DNA from: JBCCLJ01 sp039026915
Lineage (GTDB): Bacteria > Acidobacteriota > Thermoanaerobaculia > Multivoradales > Multivoraceae
DNA: 64,000 bases
Assembly: GCA_039026915.1 (NCBI GenBank)
Contig: JBCCLJ010000009.1
Location: 4,092 to 68,091, forward strand
Reading direction: 5' to 3'
This document shows positions 44,166-52,020 of this stretch, piece by piece. A model generated the notes under the pieces. That model saw nothing but the letters and a program-made list of their open reading frames with translations, ran no database searches and had not been told where the DNA came from. A program made the position numbers and the translations under genes. Every line of letters starts with the position of its first letter. Position 1 is the first letter of the stretch.

Positions 44166-44504
44166 ATGAAACTCGTGACTGCTTTCATCCAACCCGAGCG
44201 TCTCAACGCCGTCAAACAGAAGCTCTTCGAAAAAGAAGTCTTCAAGATGTCCGTGACCAACGCCTTGGGCTGCGGTCAGCAGAAGGGCTACACGGAGACC
44301 TACCGCGGCGTACAGACCGAGGTGAACCTGCTCAAGAAGGTTCGGCTCGACATCGCGGTGAACGACGAATTCGTCGAACCCACGATCGACGCCATCGTCG
44401 ACGGTGCCCGCACCGGCAAGGTCGGCGACGGCAAGATCTTCGTCCAGGAGCTCGCGGAGTGCATCCGCATCAGCTCCGGAGACCGGGGGACCGACGCCAT
44501 CTGA
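44166..44504 (+). CDS. glnB: Nitrogen regulatory protein P-II (GlnB/GlnK family)
   Basis: 112 residues, trimeric sensor of 2-oxoglutarate and ATP/ADP. Family signatures: the T-loop segment KGYTETYRGVQTEV (40-53) and the C-terminal TGKVGDGKIFV. Residue 51, the uridylylated Tyr in enterobacteria, is Thr here, though Tyr46 remains, so GlnD-type control of Tyr51 is not possible. Linked to amtB as in most bacteria, where it blocks the transporter when nitrogen is plentiful (GlnK role). Confidence 0.93.
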   Translation: MKLVTAFIQPERLNAVKQKLFEKEVFKMSVTNALGCGQQKGYTETYRGVQTEVNLLKKVRLDIAVNDEFVEPTIDAIVDGARTGKVGDGKIFVQELAECIRISSGDRGTDAI

Positions 44505-44571
44505 TCGAACATGCAGCGCGGGTGTTTCTGGGGAGTGACCTCCGCGCCTTCTTCTGCCATCCGGCGACTCC

Positions 44572-44605
44572 GGGGGTGAAGCTGATGCTTCACCCCCTTT
44601 TTCTT
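44572..44605 (+). terminator. Rho-independent terminator of amtB-glnB
   Basis: Perfect 11-bp stem GGGGGTGAAGC / GCTTCACCCCC with a 4-nt loop, followed by TTTTTCTTT. Located 67 bp after the glnB stop. Confidence 0.92.
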
Positions 44606-44632
44606 TGTCCGCCTCCCGCGCCGGGGAGCTCT

Positions 44633-45721
44633 TCAGTCGATCAGTTCGACCGTCACACCCTGGAAGCGCGGTGGCGCCGCCGTTGGGTCCTCGAAGAGCC
44701 AACGCAGCAGGTCACGGTAGTAGCCGAAGAGCGGAACCTGTCGCGCCAGCGTGTTGCGCACGGCCTCGCGCTGCGCCTTGAACTCCTCGTGGCTCTCCTG
44801 AGTGAAGCGCTCCAGCTCCTGGTGATAGTTACGCAACGGCTGAATCTGGATCTCGAAGAGCTGATCGCTCCAGCGCACGACCGATTTGACGGCGCGCCAG
44901 CCGCTCGACTTGGTCCCGGCCTCCTCGCCTTCTCCGAGGTAGTCCTTGACCTCGAGGAAGCTGAGCTCCCGAGAGGACTTCGACGCTTCGACCTCGAGCG
45001 CCGCAAGAAGCTCGCTGCTCCAGTCCTGGGACTCCAGGAGCAGCTGCAGCTCCCGCGCCTTCTCGGACGAAGCGACGACGACCTTGACGCCGAAAATGTC
45101 TTTGACGAAGCGACTGAGATGTCGAAGCTGCTTGTCACGCTCCAGAATGTCGTCGATCTGGAAGATCTCGTCGACGACCTTGTTCCAGATTTCCTCCTCG
45201 GCCTTGATGCGGCTGATGACCTTGTGGACGCCGTAGCGACTCGCCTGAAGCGGCTCGTACTCGACGAAGTTGGCGACGAGGCTGGCTCGTTCCCACGACT
45301 CCTCGCGCCGCATCCGAAAGCGCTCGAGCAGTCGGGTGCCGAGGTCGAGGTCGGTCTGTGCGTACAGGTCACTCCGCGACAGTCCCTGAACGAGAGTGAA
45401 ACGCTCGACCTCGCCCGGGAGCTGACCGACGACGACGCTGCGGATGCCGTACTCGCGTACGCCGTAGAAGAGCTGGCTGAGGAGTTCGGCGAGGCGGTGC
45501 AAGTGCTCCTCTCCCGAGAGGATCATGCGCGCGAAGGCGCTCCTCGCCTCCTCGAGCTCCGCCGCCCTGAAGCGCAACAGGTGCTCGGCCTGCGGCTCAC
45601 TCAAGATCGCGCTCCGTTTCTCGGTCAGATACGAAACGAGGTAGTTGAGGGCTGGTTCACGCGTCACCATCCAGAGGGGCGACGGGCGCTCCGAGGACTC
45701 CTTGAGGTCGAGAGAGTTCAT
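44633..45721 (-). CDS. RelA/SpoT-like nucleotidyltransferase-domain protein
   Basis: 362 residues. The region about 155-320 follows the (p)ppGpp synthetase pattern: SRYGVHKVISRIK (basic pocket), FVKDIFGVKVVV (metal Asp), EVKDYLGEGEEAG then SGWRAVKSVVRW, and FEIQIQPLRNYHQE (catalytic Glu). The N-terminal 150 residues are helical and match nothing I recognise; no HD hydrolase, TGS or ACT domains are present. The call rests on motif order and is weaker than for canonical RelA. It could be a small alarmone synthetase, a toxin-like pyrophosphokinase, or an inactive relative. Divergent from the Bax-inhibitor gene. Confidence 0.6.
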   Translation of the reverse strand: MNSLDLKESSERPSPLWMVTREPALNYLVSYLTEKRSAILSEPQAEHLLRFRAAELEEARSAFARMILSGEEHLHRLAELLSQLFYGVREYGIRSVVVGQLPGEVERFTLVQGLSRSDLYAQTDLDLGTRLLERFRMRREESWERASLVANFVEYEPLQASRYGVHKVISRIKAEEEIWNKVVDEIFQIDDILERDKQLRHLSRFVKDIFGVKVVVASSEKARELQLLLESQDWSSELLAALEVEASKSSRELSFLEVKDYLGEGEEAGTKSSGWRAVKSVVRWSDQLFEIQIQPLRNYHQELERFTQESHEEFKAQREAVRNTLARQVPLFGYYRDLLRWLFEDPTAAPPRFQGVTVELID

Positions 45722-45852
45722 GCGAGAAATGTCCTTGGGGGCAGGCTAGCAAAGGCTGTACCACGCCATGGCGTCGCGACCCAGATACACTCTGGCGACC
45801 GCCTTCAAGCCTGCTGAGCGCCGAACTGGCGCGCTGAACACCGGAGAGACTC

Positions 45853-46551
45853 ATGCAAGAGAACGTTTCCAACACTCCCCTGACTCACGCGACGAGCGAT
45901 GCCCTGCAGTCGCGCGGCGCCTTTCTGGTGAAGACCTACAACCATCTGCTCAGCGCGATTCTCGGCTTCACTCTGATCGAGATCGTGCTGTTCAAGACGG
46001 GCTGGGCGGAGCGCATCGCGACCACCATGCTCGGCGTGAGCTGGCTTTTCGTTCTGGGCGGCTTCGTCGTCGTCAGCTGGATCGCGAGCCGCGCCGCTCA
46101 CACGGCACGCAGCCTGCCGGCGCAGTATGCCGCTCTGATCGGTTTCGTGTTCGCCGAAGCGCTGATCTTCGTGCCCATGCTCTTCATCGCCTTCACGTAC
46201 CAGCCCGGCGCCATTCAGAGCGCCGCTGCCGTCACGTTGATCGGCTTCGCCGTGCTGACCGCCATCGCCTACACGACACGCAAGGATTTCTCCTTTCTCG
46301 GCGGACTGCTCCGCTGGGGCATGGGCCTTGCTCTCGTTGCGATCGTCGCCGGACTGCTCTTCGGCTTCCAACTCGGCACCTGGTTCTCGGTGATCATGGT
46401 CGGGTTGGCGGGCGCCGCAATCCTCTACGACACCTCGAACGTGCTGCACCATTTTCCCGAAGACCGCTACGTCGCTGCCGCCCTCGAGCTCTTCGCTTCG
46501 GTGGCGCTGATGTTCTGGTACGTACTGCGCATCTTCCTCAGCCGCGACTGA
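45853..46551 (+). CDS. Bax inhibitor-1/YccA family membrane protein
   Basis: 232 residues with seven membrane helices. The N-terminal FLVKTYNHLLSAILGFTLIE and the C-terminal GAAILYDTSNVLHHFPEDRYVAAALELFASVALMFWYVLRI match the UPF0005/BI-1 family, including the conserved di-Asp-like pair region (YDTSN ... PEDRY). Bacterial members are Ca2+ leak channels or modulators of membrane proteases (YccA-FtsH). The MFS gene starts 10 bp downstream, so both are probably co-transcribed. Confidence 0.88.
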   Translation: MQENVSNTPLTHATSDALQSRGAFLVKTYNHLLSAILGFTLIEIVLFKTGWAERIATTMLGVSWLFVLGGFVVVSWIASRAAHTARSLPAQYAALIGFVFAEALIFVPMLFIAFTYQPGAIQSAAAVTLIGFAVLTAIAYTTRKDFSFLGGLLRWGMGLALVAIVAGLLFGFQLGTWFSVIMVGLAGAAILYDTSNVLHHFPEDRYVAAALELFASVALMFWYVLRIFLSRD

Positions 46552-46561
46552 GACCGCCTCT

Positions 46562-47845
46562 TTGACCTCACAAGACGCTCCGGTCACCGATCGGGAGCGG
46601 CGCTACACGCTGCTGCTTCTGGTCCTCGTCTTCACATCGAGCCACATCGATCGGCAGATCGTCGCGATTCTGGCTCAGCCTCTGAAAGAAGCCTTCGAGC
46701 TCAGCGACAGCCAGCTCGGCGTGCTCACCGGGTTCGCCTTCGCGCTCTTCTACGCCACTCTCGGCATGCCGATGGCAATGTGGGCTGATCGTGGCAACCG
46801 CCGCAACCTCATCGCGCTGTCGATCGCGCTGTGGAGCGCCATGACCGTGCTGTGCGGAGCCGCGCAGAACTACGTGCAGCTGCTCGCCGCTCGCATCGGC
46901 GTCGGCGTCGGCGAGGCCGGCTCGAACCCGCCGTCGCATTCGATCATCGCTGACCTCTACCCGCCGGAACGCCGCGGCACGGCGATGGCAATCTTCGCCG
47001 TCGGCGTCAACCTCGGGATCATGTTGGGCTACCTCATCGGTGGATGGTTCAACGTCTGGTTCGATTGGCGCTGGGCCTTCGTCGTGGCGGGTCTGCCCGG
47101 CCTGCTGATCGCCCTGCTCGTGCGCTTCTCCATCCGGGAGCCTCCGCGGCTCGTCGAAGCCGCGGCCACGACGGAGGACGCTCCCGGGTTCTGGGAAGTC
47201 GTCGGCGTCATGGCACGATCACCGATCCTCCGCAACACCGTGATCGCCGGCACGCTCGCAAGCTTCGCGGGGTACGCGACGATCGCCTGGGTACCCACCT
47301 ACTTCGTCCGGCTCCACGGCTACACGACGGGCGAAGCAAGCACGATCCTCGCCTTACTCCTGGGCATCGGTGGAGGTCTCGGCACCTTCGCTGGCGGCTG
47401 GCTCGCCGACCGGCTCGCTCCTCGCGGCGAGTGCTGGCGTGCCTGGGTGGTGGCACTTTCACTGCTCGCCTACACACCGGCGGCCGTGCTCTGCTACACC
47501 GCGACGGACTCGCGCCTCGCCGTGCTGGGCTTCGCCGGCCCCGCCATCCTCGGCGGCACCTACATCGGCGTCGGCTTTGCGATTCTGCAATCGCAAGTCA
47601 CCAGCCGCATGCGGGCCGCTACAGCAGCAGTCAACCTCTTCATCCTCAACATCATCGGCCTCGGTCTCGGACCGTTCACCGTGGGCGTCATCAGCGACTC
47701 CCTCGCCGAGTCGCGAGGCGCCGACAGCCTGCGCTATGGACTGCTGGCGATGTTGGTCATCATCCTCTGGACCGTTGCCCACTACTTCCGCATCGGCCAG
47801 CTCCTGCAGCGTCAGGCGGCAGAGGGAGCTTCAGCGAGCGCCTAG
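46562..47845 (+). CDS. MFS transporter, spinster-like
   Basis: 427 residues with 12 membrane helices. The N-terminal HIDRQIVAILAQPLKEAFELSD and GRARIGVGVGEAG-type segment (AARIGVGVGEAGSNPP) characterise the spinster-like/major facilitator group that exports or imports organic anions and lipids. The substrate is unknown. The start is TTG at 46562; no ATG occurs for a long way. The last 15 bp overlap the convergent membrane-protein gene. Confidence 0.85.
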   Translation: MTSQDAPVTDRERRYTLLLLVLVFTSSHIDRQIVAILAQPLKEAFELSDSQLGVLTGFAFALFYATLGMPMAMWADRGNRRNLIALSIALWSAMTVLCGAAQNYVQLLAARIGVGVGEAGSNPPSHSIIADLYPPERRGTAMAIFAVGVNLGIMLGYLIGGWFNVWFDWRWAFVVAGLPGLLIALLVRFSIREPPRLVEAAATTEDAPGFWEVVGVMARSPILRNTVIAGTLASFAGYATIAWVPTYFVRLHGYTTGEASTILALLLGIGGGLGTFAGGWLADRLAPRGECWRAWVVALSLLAYTPAAVLCYTATDSRLAVLGFAGPAILGGTYIGVGFAILQSQVTSRMRAATAAVNLFILNIIGLGLGPFTVGVISDSLAESRGADSLRYGLLAMLVIILWTVAHYFRIGQLLQRQAAEGASASA

Positions 47846-49360
47846 GACGGTCACCGGCCCGCGAGGTTCTCCCTCAGCGCCCTCGAGACGGTCTGCGATC
47901 TCGCTGGGCAGTGGACCGTCGAGCAGCCAGATCTCGCGGCCTTCTGCCAGGGCGCTCTCGAGGCGAAGCCGAGCGCTTTCGTCGAGCTCCCGGCGATCGA
48001 TCCAGTTGTCGGTGTAGGACTCGCCGTAGCGGTAGTGCTCGAAAAGGATGCCCGGGCTCCAACCGCCGATCGCCAGCGGCTCCGGCGTCGTCTTCGCGAG
48101 GACGGCGTCACGGTAGTCGACGACGCCGCGGTGCAAGGCCCGGGCCTGTCCCAAGGACCCGAGGAGCGTCGCGAGCACCGTGATCGCGCCAAAGATCTCA
48201 AGCCCTCGGCGCGACTCGCTGACGAGAGAGCAGGCGAGGCCTGCGAGCAGGACGACGAGCGCGAGCGCGAGCCAGGCCGACGCCGGAAGCCCAGCGGCCG
48301 CCTGCAGCTCGTGGCGAAAGAGAAAGACGAGCGCCGGCGGGGCCGCGGCGAGGGCCGAAGCGCCGGACCAGAACGCGAGCTTCTTCGCCTTGGTGAAGGC
48401 CTTCAGAAAGACCGGCAGACCGCCGATGGCGACGCCGACGAGGCAGCAGGCCCAGAGGTGCAGCGGCAGCTGGACGGGCACGTCTCCGAAACGTTCACCA
48501 AGAACGAAGCCGGCCGCCCAGGCCACGCAGAGGGCCAGGAGCCAGGGACGCAAGAAGCTGCGCACACCGGCGACGACGACCCCCGCGGCGACCCAAAGCA
48601 GCGTCGCCGAGGCGCCGAGAACCACCTCCATGCCCTCCTTCTTGATCCCCCCGAGGAGGCCGAGATGGGCCGAGGCGCCGCTCAGGAGTCCGCGTCCACC
48701 GGAGAAGTAGTCCGTCCCCAACGGCGCGATGCCGAGTGCTACGCCGAGGCCGGCCGTCGCGACCAAGACGGCAAGCGGACGCCAGCGCGGACGCAGCAGG
48801 ACGAAGGCCGGCGCGACGAAGACGGCGGACGGCGTCACCAGACCCGCCAACGCGAGCAGGAGGCCGGCCGCCACGTGGCGCTTTCGCAGCCACAGGTGCA
48901 GCGCTGCCAGCAACAGCGCCGCCTCGGCCATGTACACCTCGGCGTGCAGCGCGTTCTGGACCAGCAGCGAGTGCGTCAAGGCGGCGGCCACCGCAAACCC
49001 CGCGGCTCGGCGGTCCTGCATCAAGCGCGAGGCGTGTAGCCAGATCAGCGCGACGGCGAGGGCACCGAAGCCAGCGCTCATCAGGTTGAGCGCCTTCTCC
49101 GAGGCTCCCAGGACGGCGGTCCAGAGCCAACCGAGGACGTAGTAGCCCACGTGCGTCGGGCGCGACTGGAAGTCGGCTTCGCGGATCTGCTGCAGGTAGA
49201 CCGCCGCATCGGCGCTGGCGAAGCCCTCCGGTGCCGCCACCGCGAGAGCGCAGAAGCTCGTGAGGAACAGCGCCAGTGCAACCATCAGATCGCGGCGCCC
49301 AGGAGCCGCGGCAAAGCGCTCCTCGAGATCGGTGACCGCCTGCAGATAACTCTCGAGCAT
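47831..49360 (-). CDS. Multi-pass membrane protein, glycosyltransferase-39/DUF2723-like
   Basis: 509 residues with about 11 membrane helices and a short C-terminal soluble part (about 430-509). The early loop between helices 1 and 2 (GFASADAAVYLQQIREADF, then PTHVGYYVLGW) holds an acidic residue placed like the catalytic Asp of lipid-linked sugar glycosyltransferases (GT-C fold). No acceptor is known. Its 3' end overlaps the MFS gene on the other strand by 15 bp. The TPR gene lies 34 bp upstream on the same strand. Confidence 0.65.
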   Translation of the reverse strand: MLESYLQAVTDLEERFAAAPGRRDLMVALALFLTSFCALAVAAPEGFASADAAVYLQQIREADFQSRPTHVGYYVLGWLWTAVLGASEKALNLMSAGFGALAVALIWLHASRLMQDRRAAGFAVAAALTHSLLVQNALHAEVYMAEAALLLAALHLWLRKRHVAAGLLLALAGLVTPSAVFVAPAFVLLRPRWRPLAVLVATAGLGVALGIAPLGTDYFSGGRGLLSGASAHLGLLGGIKKEGMEVVLGASATLLWVAAGVVVAGVRSFLRPWLLALCVAWAAGFVLGERFGDVPVQLPLHLWACCLVGVAIGGLPVFLKAFTKAKKLAFWSGASALAAAPPALVFLFRHELQAAAGLPASAWLALALVVLLAGLACSLVSESRRGLEIFGAITVLATLLGSLGQARALHRGVVDYRDAVLAKTTPEPLAIGGWSPGILFEHYRYGESYTDNWIDRRELDESARLRLESALAEGREIWLLDGPLPSEIADRLEGAEGEPRGPVTVLGAR

Positions 49361-49394
49361 GACTCCCTCGGACCGAGGCAGAGTACCAGTCCGC

Positions 49395-49838
49395 CTAGTC
49401 CTTCTTGCGACGCATCTTCCCGACGAAGTCGTTCAGCGGATGGCTGCGTCCAAGACCGGGCACGAGTCCGTCGTCTCTCGGGCGGAGCCGCTCGATGAGC
49501 TCGAGCATCTCGCGGTGCTCGGGGTCGATTCTGAGCCCCTTGCGGAGAGTTTCGATCGCCTTGTCACGCTGCCCTGAGAGGATCTGCGTCCTTGCCAGGT
49601 TCTCGTAGAGATCTGCATCGACGATGCCGACCCGCAGTGCTCGCATGCACATGGCGAGGCCCTCGTCACGCTTACCCTCGGCCAGGCTGATCAGGACGCC
49701 GAGATAGGAAGCGATCAGGGGACTCGAATCCCCGTTCTCGCGCGCCTGCGACAGCACGTGTAGCGCCTCATGATGACGGCGCTGGCGGTACAGCTCGATA
49801 CCGCGTCGCAGGTGGGGTGAACGTTTGGCGGAAGACAT
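49395..49838 (-). CDS. TPR-repeat protein
   Basis: 147 residues, mostly tetratricopeptide repeats: RRGIELYRQRRHHEALHVLSQAR, ADLYENLARTQILSGQRDKAIETLRKGLRIDPEH. Ends in a basic tail (GKMRRKKD). Protein-protein scaffold, cytosolic; the partner is unknown, possibly the downstream membrane protein. The ATG at 49838 is chosen because the longer upstream frame has no TPR pattern or ribosome site. Confidence 0.75.
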   Translation of the reverse strand: MSSAKRSPHLRRGIELYRQRRHHEALHVLSQARENGDSSPLIASYLGVLISLAEGKRDEGLAMCMRALRVGIVDADLYENLARTQILSGQRDKAIETLRKGLRIDPEHREMLELIERLRPRDDGLVPGLGRSHPLNDFVGKMRRKKD

Positions 49839-50082
49839 GGCGGCAGGCAGACGGGTTCGAACGGCGTAGAGTTCGTCGAACCCGGCGACCTCGCGAAAAT
49901 GACAGATTCCCGCCCCTTGCGGACCCCGAATCACTACAAAAAGCACAAGAAACGAGGCTCCTCTGCAAGGCAGAGCACCCTTTTCCTCTGCAACGCTCGA
50001 GAAACGAGTCGCCAAGTCGCTGACAAGAGCCTCGGGGAGAGCCGCCTCAGCGCCCGTCAACCGCTGTGTGCCGGTGGCTCGT

Positions 50083-50637
50083 CTAGACGCGCGCCCACAC
50101 CGGACGCAGACACCAGGCCACTCTCGGCGGCGCCGAGCCGCAGCGCTCGACGCGAAGGCGCTGCGGCTCGAGGTCGAGAAGCAGGTCGGCGTGAAACAAC
50201 TCGGGCTGATGGTGCCCGTCGGTCAGCACGTAGCGCACCTGTCGCAGGTCGCGGGAGAACCAGACCTCCTTCCAGGTGTCGTAAGCGGGCAGATTCGTCT
50301 CCTTGAGGAGAGCCTTCGCCGGATGCTCGGTGAACCGAGCCTCTCCGAGGACCCACCAGGGGTCGAAGTGCCAGAGGCGATCCATGCCGAGCACGTGATC
50401 GTGAGCTTCGGGAACCGACGTCCACTCGCGGACCACGCGTCGCCAGAGCCAGAAGCCGCTGAGCAGATCCTGCTCCCACCGCAGGAGCCCGATCTTCGGA
50501 TCGCCCTCCCGAACGATCATCAGCCACTCGACGAGTCCCATCGAATCGAAGATCGGAAAGAGAGAGCAGCGCCCCTCGCCCACTCCGAGCAGCGTCCGGG
50601 AGCGATGGAGAGTCTTCTGCGAGACCAGCCAGCTCAC
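50083..50637 (-). CDS. Uncharacterised protein, third gene of the GntR-SPFH operon
   Basis: 184 residues, no family recognised. Rich in Trp (several in GFWLWRRVVREWTSV and MDRLWHFDPWWVLGEARF), no signal peptide or membrane helix. A GTG start at 50637 lies 2 bp after the stop of the SPFH gene, so it is translationally coupled. The spacing implies a function tied to the slipin protein, perhaps a membrane-peripheral partner. Confidence 0.6.
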   Translation of the reverse strand: MSWLVSQKTLHRSRTLLGVGEGRCSLFPIFDSMGLVEWLMIVREGDPKIGLLRWEQDLLSGFWLWRRVVREWTSVPEAHDHVLGMDRLWHFDPWWVLGEARFTEHPAKALLKETNLPAYDTWKEVWFSRDLRQVRYVLTDGHHQPELFHADLLLDLEPQRLRVERCGSAPPRVAWCLRPVWARV

Positions 50638-50639
50638 GA

Positions 50640-51539
50640 TCAGGCAGCGCCTCGCTTGGCCGCGAGCCCCTCACCCGGCGCGGCGCCATCCTCCTCGAGC
50701 TCGAAGGCGCTGGACGCCATGCCCATGACGCCGCTCATCGACGAGACCATGTCGGTGGGTACGACCATGAGCGCGCCGCGCTCCTTGATCGACTCGTAGG
50801 TCATGTTCATGGCGCGGATCTTCATCGCCACCGGGTCGCGGTTGTAGATCTGCGCCGCGCGATCCATCTCTTCAGCGACCTGAAGTTCCGACTCGGCCAG
50901 GATGATGCGCGCCTCGCGCTCGCGATCGGCCTGGGCCTTTCGGCTCATGGCGTCCTCCAGGGCTCCCGGGATCCGCACGTCGCGGATTTCCACCGACTGC
51001 ACCGTGATCCCCCAGTCGCTCGTCTTGGCGTCGATGATCTCGCGCAGATCCCGATCGATGTCCTCGCGCTCCGAGATCATCTGCACCAGCTCGGTCTGGC
51101 CGATGACGTCACGCAGGGTCGTCTGGGCCGCCCAGCTGACCGTGGAAGCGTAGTCCTGCACTTCGACGATGGCCCGCTTGGCGTCGGTGACGACCCAGAA
51201 GAGCACCGCATCGACGTTGACAGGAACGGTGTCCTTCGTGAGGGTCTTCTCCGCCGCGAAGGACGTCGAACGGATGCGCATGTCGACCCGGGCCGAGACC
51301 TTGTCGACGCCCGGCAAGACCCAGGAGATCCCGGAGTCCAGCACACGCTCGAAACGACCGAAGCGCAGCAGCACGCCGCGCTCCCACTCGCGCATCATGC
51401 GCGGGGAGAGTCCCACGAGCCAGCCGACGACCAGCAGCACGGCACCGGCGACGGGGTGGACGAAGAAAAAGGCAGCGGCGGCCGCAGAAAGCGCCGCGCT
51501 CCACAGGGTCAGGGACACGACGTTGAAGCTACCCTTCAT
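50640..51539 (-). CDS. SPFH/stomatin-like (slipin) membrane protein
   Basis: 299 residues. An N-terminal double hydrophobic stretch (about 8-45, hairpin anchor) precedes the SPFH domain: WERGVLLRFGRFERVLDSGISWVLPGVDKV, RSTSFAAEKTLTKDTVPVNVDAVLFWVV, ALEDAMSRKAQADREREARI, as in slipins. It forms oligomeric membrane microdomains. Its start overlaps the end of the GntR gene by 11 bp with AAGGAG inside that gene, so it is co-expressed with and presumably controlled by the repressor. Confidence 0.88.
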   Translation of the reverse strand: MKGSFNVVSLTLWSAALSAAAAAFFFVHPVAGAVLLVVGWLVGLSPRMMREWERGVLLRFGRFERVLDSGISWVLPGVDKVSARVDMRIRSTSFAAEKTLTKDTVPVNVDAVLFWVVTDAKRAIVEVQDYASTVSWAAQTTLRDVIGQTELVQMISEREDIDRDLREIIDAKTSDWGITVQSVEIRDVRIPGALEDAMSRKAQADREREARIILAESELQVAEEMDRAAQIYNRDPVAMKIRAMNMTYESIKERGALMVVPTDMVSSMSGVMGMASSAFELEEDGAAPGEGLAAKRGAA

Positions 51540-51924
51540 TCTGAATCTCCTTCCAAAGACCTGTAATCAACTCCGAAAGCTCGCGACGAGTGAAGCCCGC
51601 AGCGCTGCACAGCGTGACCAGCTCACGGGCACGCTTCTCGATGCGCCCGTAGTCCTCCGGGCTCAGCGTCGGCTGATGCTCCGCCTTCTCGACGAAGGTG
51701 CCGACGCCCCGCTCGAGCCGTAGCAGCCCCTCGGTCTGCAGGTCGCGATAGACGCGGGACACGGTGTTGGCATTGATGCCGAGATCGACGGCCAGGCTCC
51801 GCACCGTGGGCATCAGGTCCCCCGGCTTGAGCTCGCCTCGATGGACCTGCAGACGGATCTGCTCCTTCAGCTGGACGTACACCGGCGCCGAGGTCGTTCG
51901 GTTGATCGAAAGTTTCACGGCCAT
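51529..51924 (-). CDS. GntR-family repressor, YtrA subfamily
   Basis: 131 residues: winged helix (about 10-80, VYVQLKEQIRLQVHRGELKPGDLMPTVRSLAVDLGINANTVSRVYRDLQTEG) followed by a short dimerisation tail, the compact YtrA layout. YtrA-type regulators control transport or envelope operons and their own gene. It begins at ATG 51924 with no Shine-Dalgarno, directly at the predicted transcript start (leaderless), and faces three ACTAGT boxes. Confidence 0.9.
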   Translation of the reverse strand: MAVKLSINRTTSAPVYVQLKEQIRLQVHRGELKPGDLMPTVRSLAVDLGINANTVSRVYRDLQTEGLLRLERGVGTFVEKAEHQPTLSPEDYGRIEKRARELVTLCSAAGFTRRELSELITGLWKEIQNEG

Positions 51925-51930
51925 AGAACC

Positions 51931-51954
51931 ATTCTACTAGTGACCTATTGTACT
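51931..51954 (-). promoter_or_regulatory. Sigma-70 promoter of the GntR-SPFH operon, leaderless
   Basis: On the minus strand: TTGACT, 18-bp spacer, TAGAAT (-10 at 51936-51931). Six bases separate the -10 box from the GntR ATG, so the transcript should start at or next to the ATG. The -35 box overlaps the ACTAGT cluster (about 51954-51960). Confidence 0.65.
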
Positions 51955-51966
51955 AGTCAACTAGTT
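51936..51966. promoter_or_regulatory. GntR (YtrA-type) operator cluster
   Basis: Three palindromic ACTAGT boxes at 51936, 51952 and 51960 (the last extended to AACTAGTT). They cover the promoter of the GntR gene and lie 55-85 bp before the divergent permease gene, so the repressor may control both directions. Confidence 0.7.
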
Positions 51967-52020
51967 CTTTTGAATGGAGGAAGCTCGTGAATCCGGCGCA
52001 AGCGCCGCTAGACTCGATCC

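Noticed and set aside
42762..44702. 646-codon minus-strand frame opposite amtB-glnB
   Set aside because: Highly charged, repetitive composition typical of antisense of a GC-rich gene; amtB and glnB are certain.
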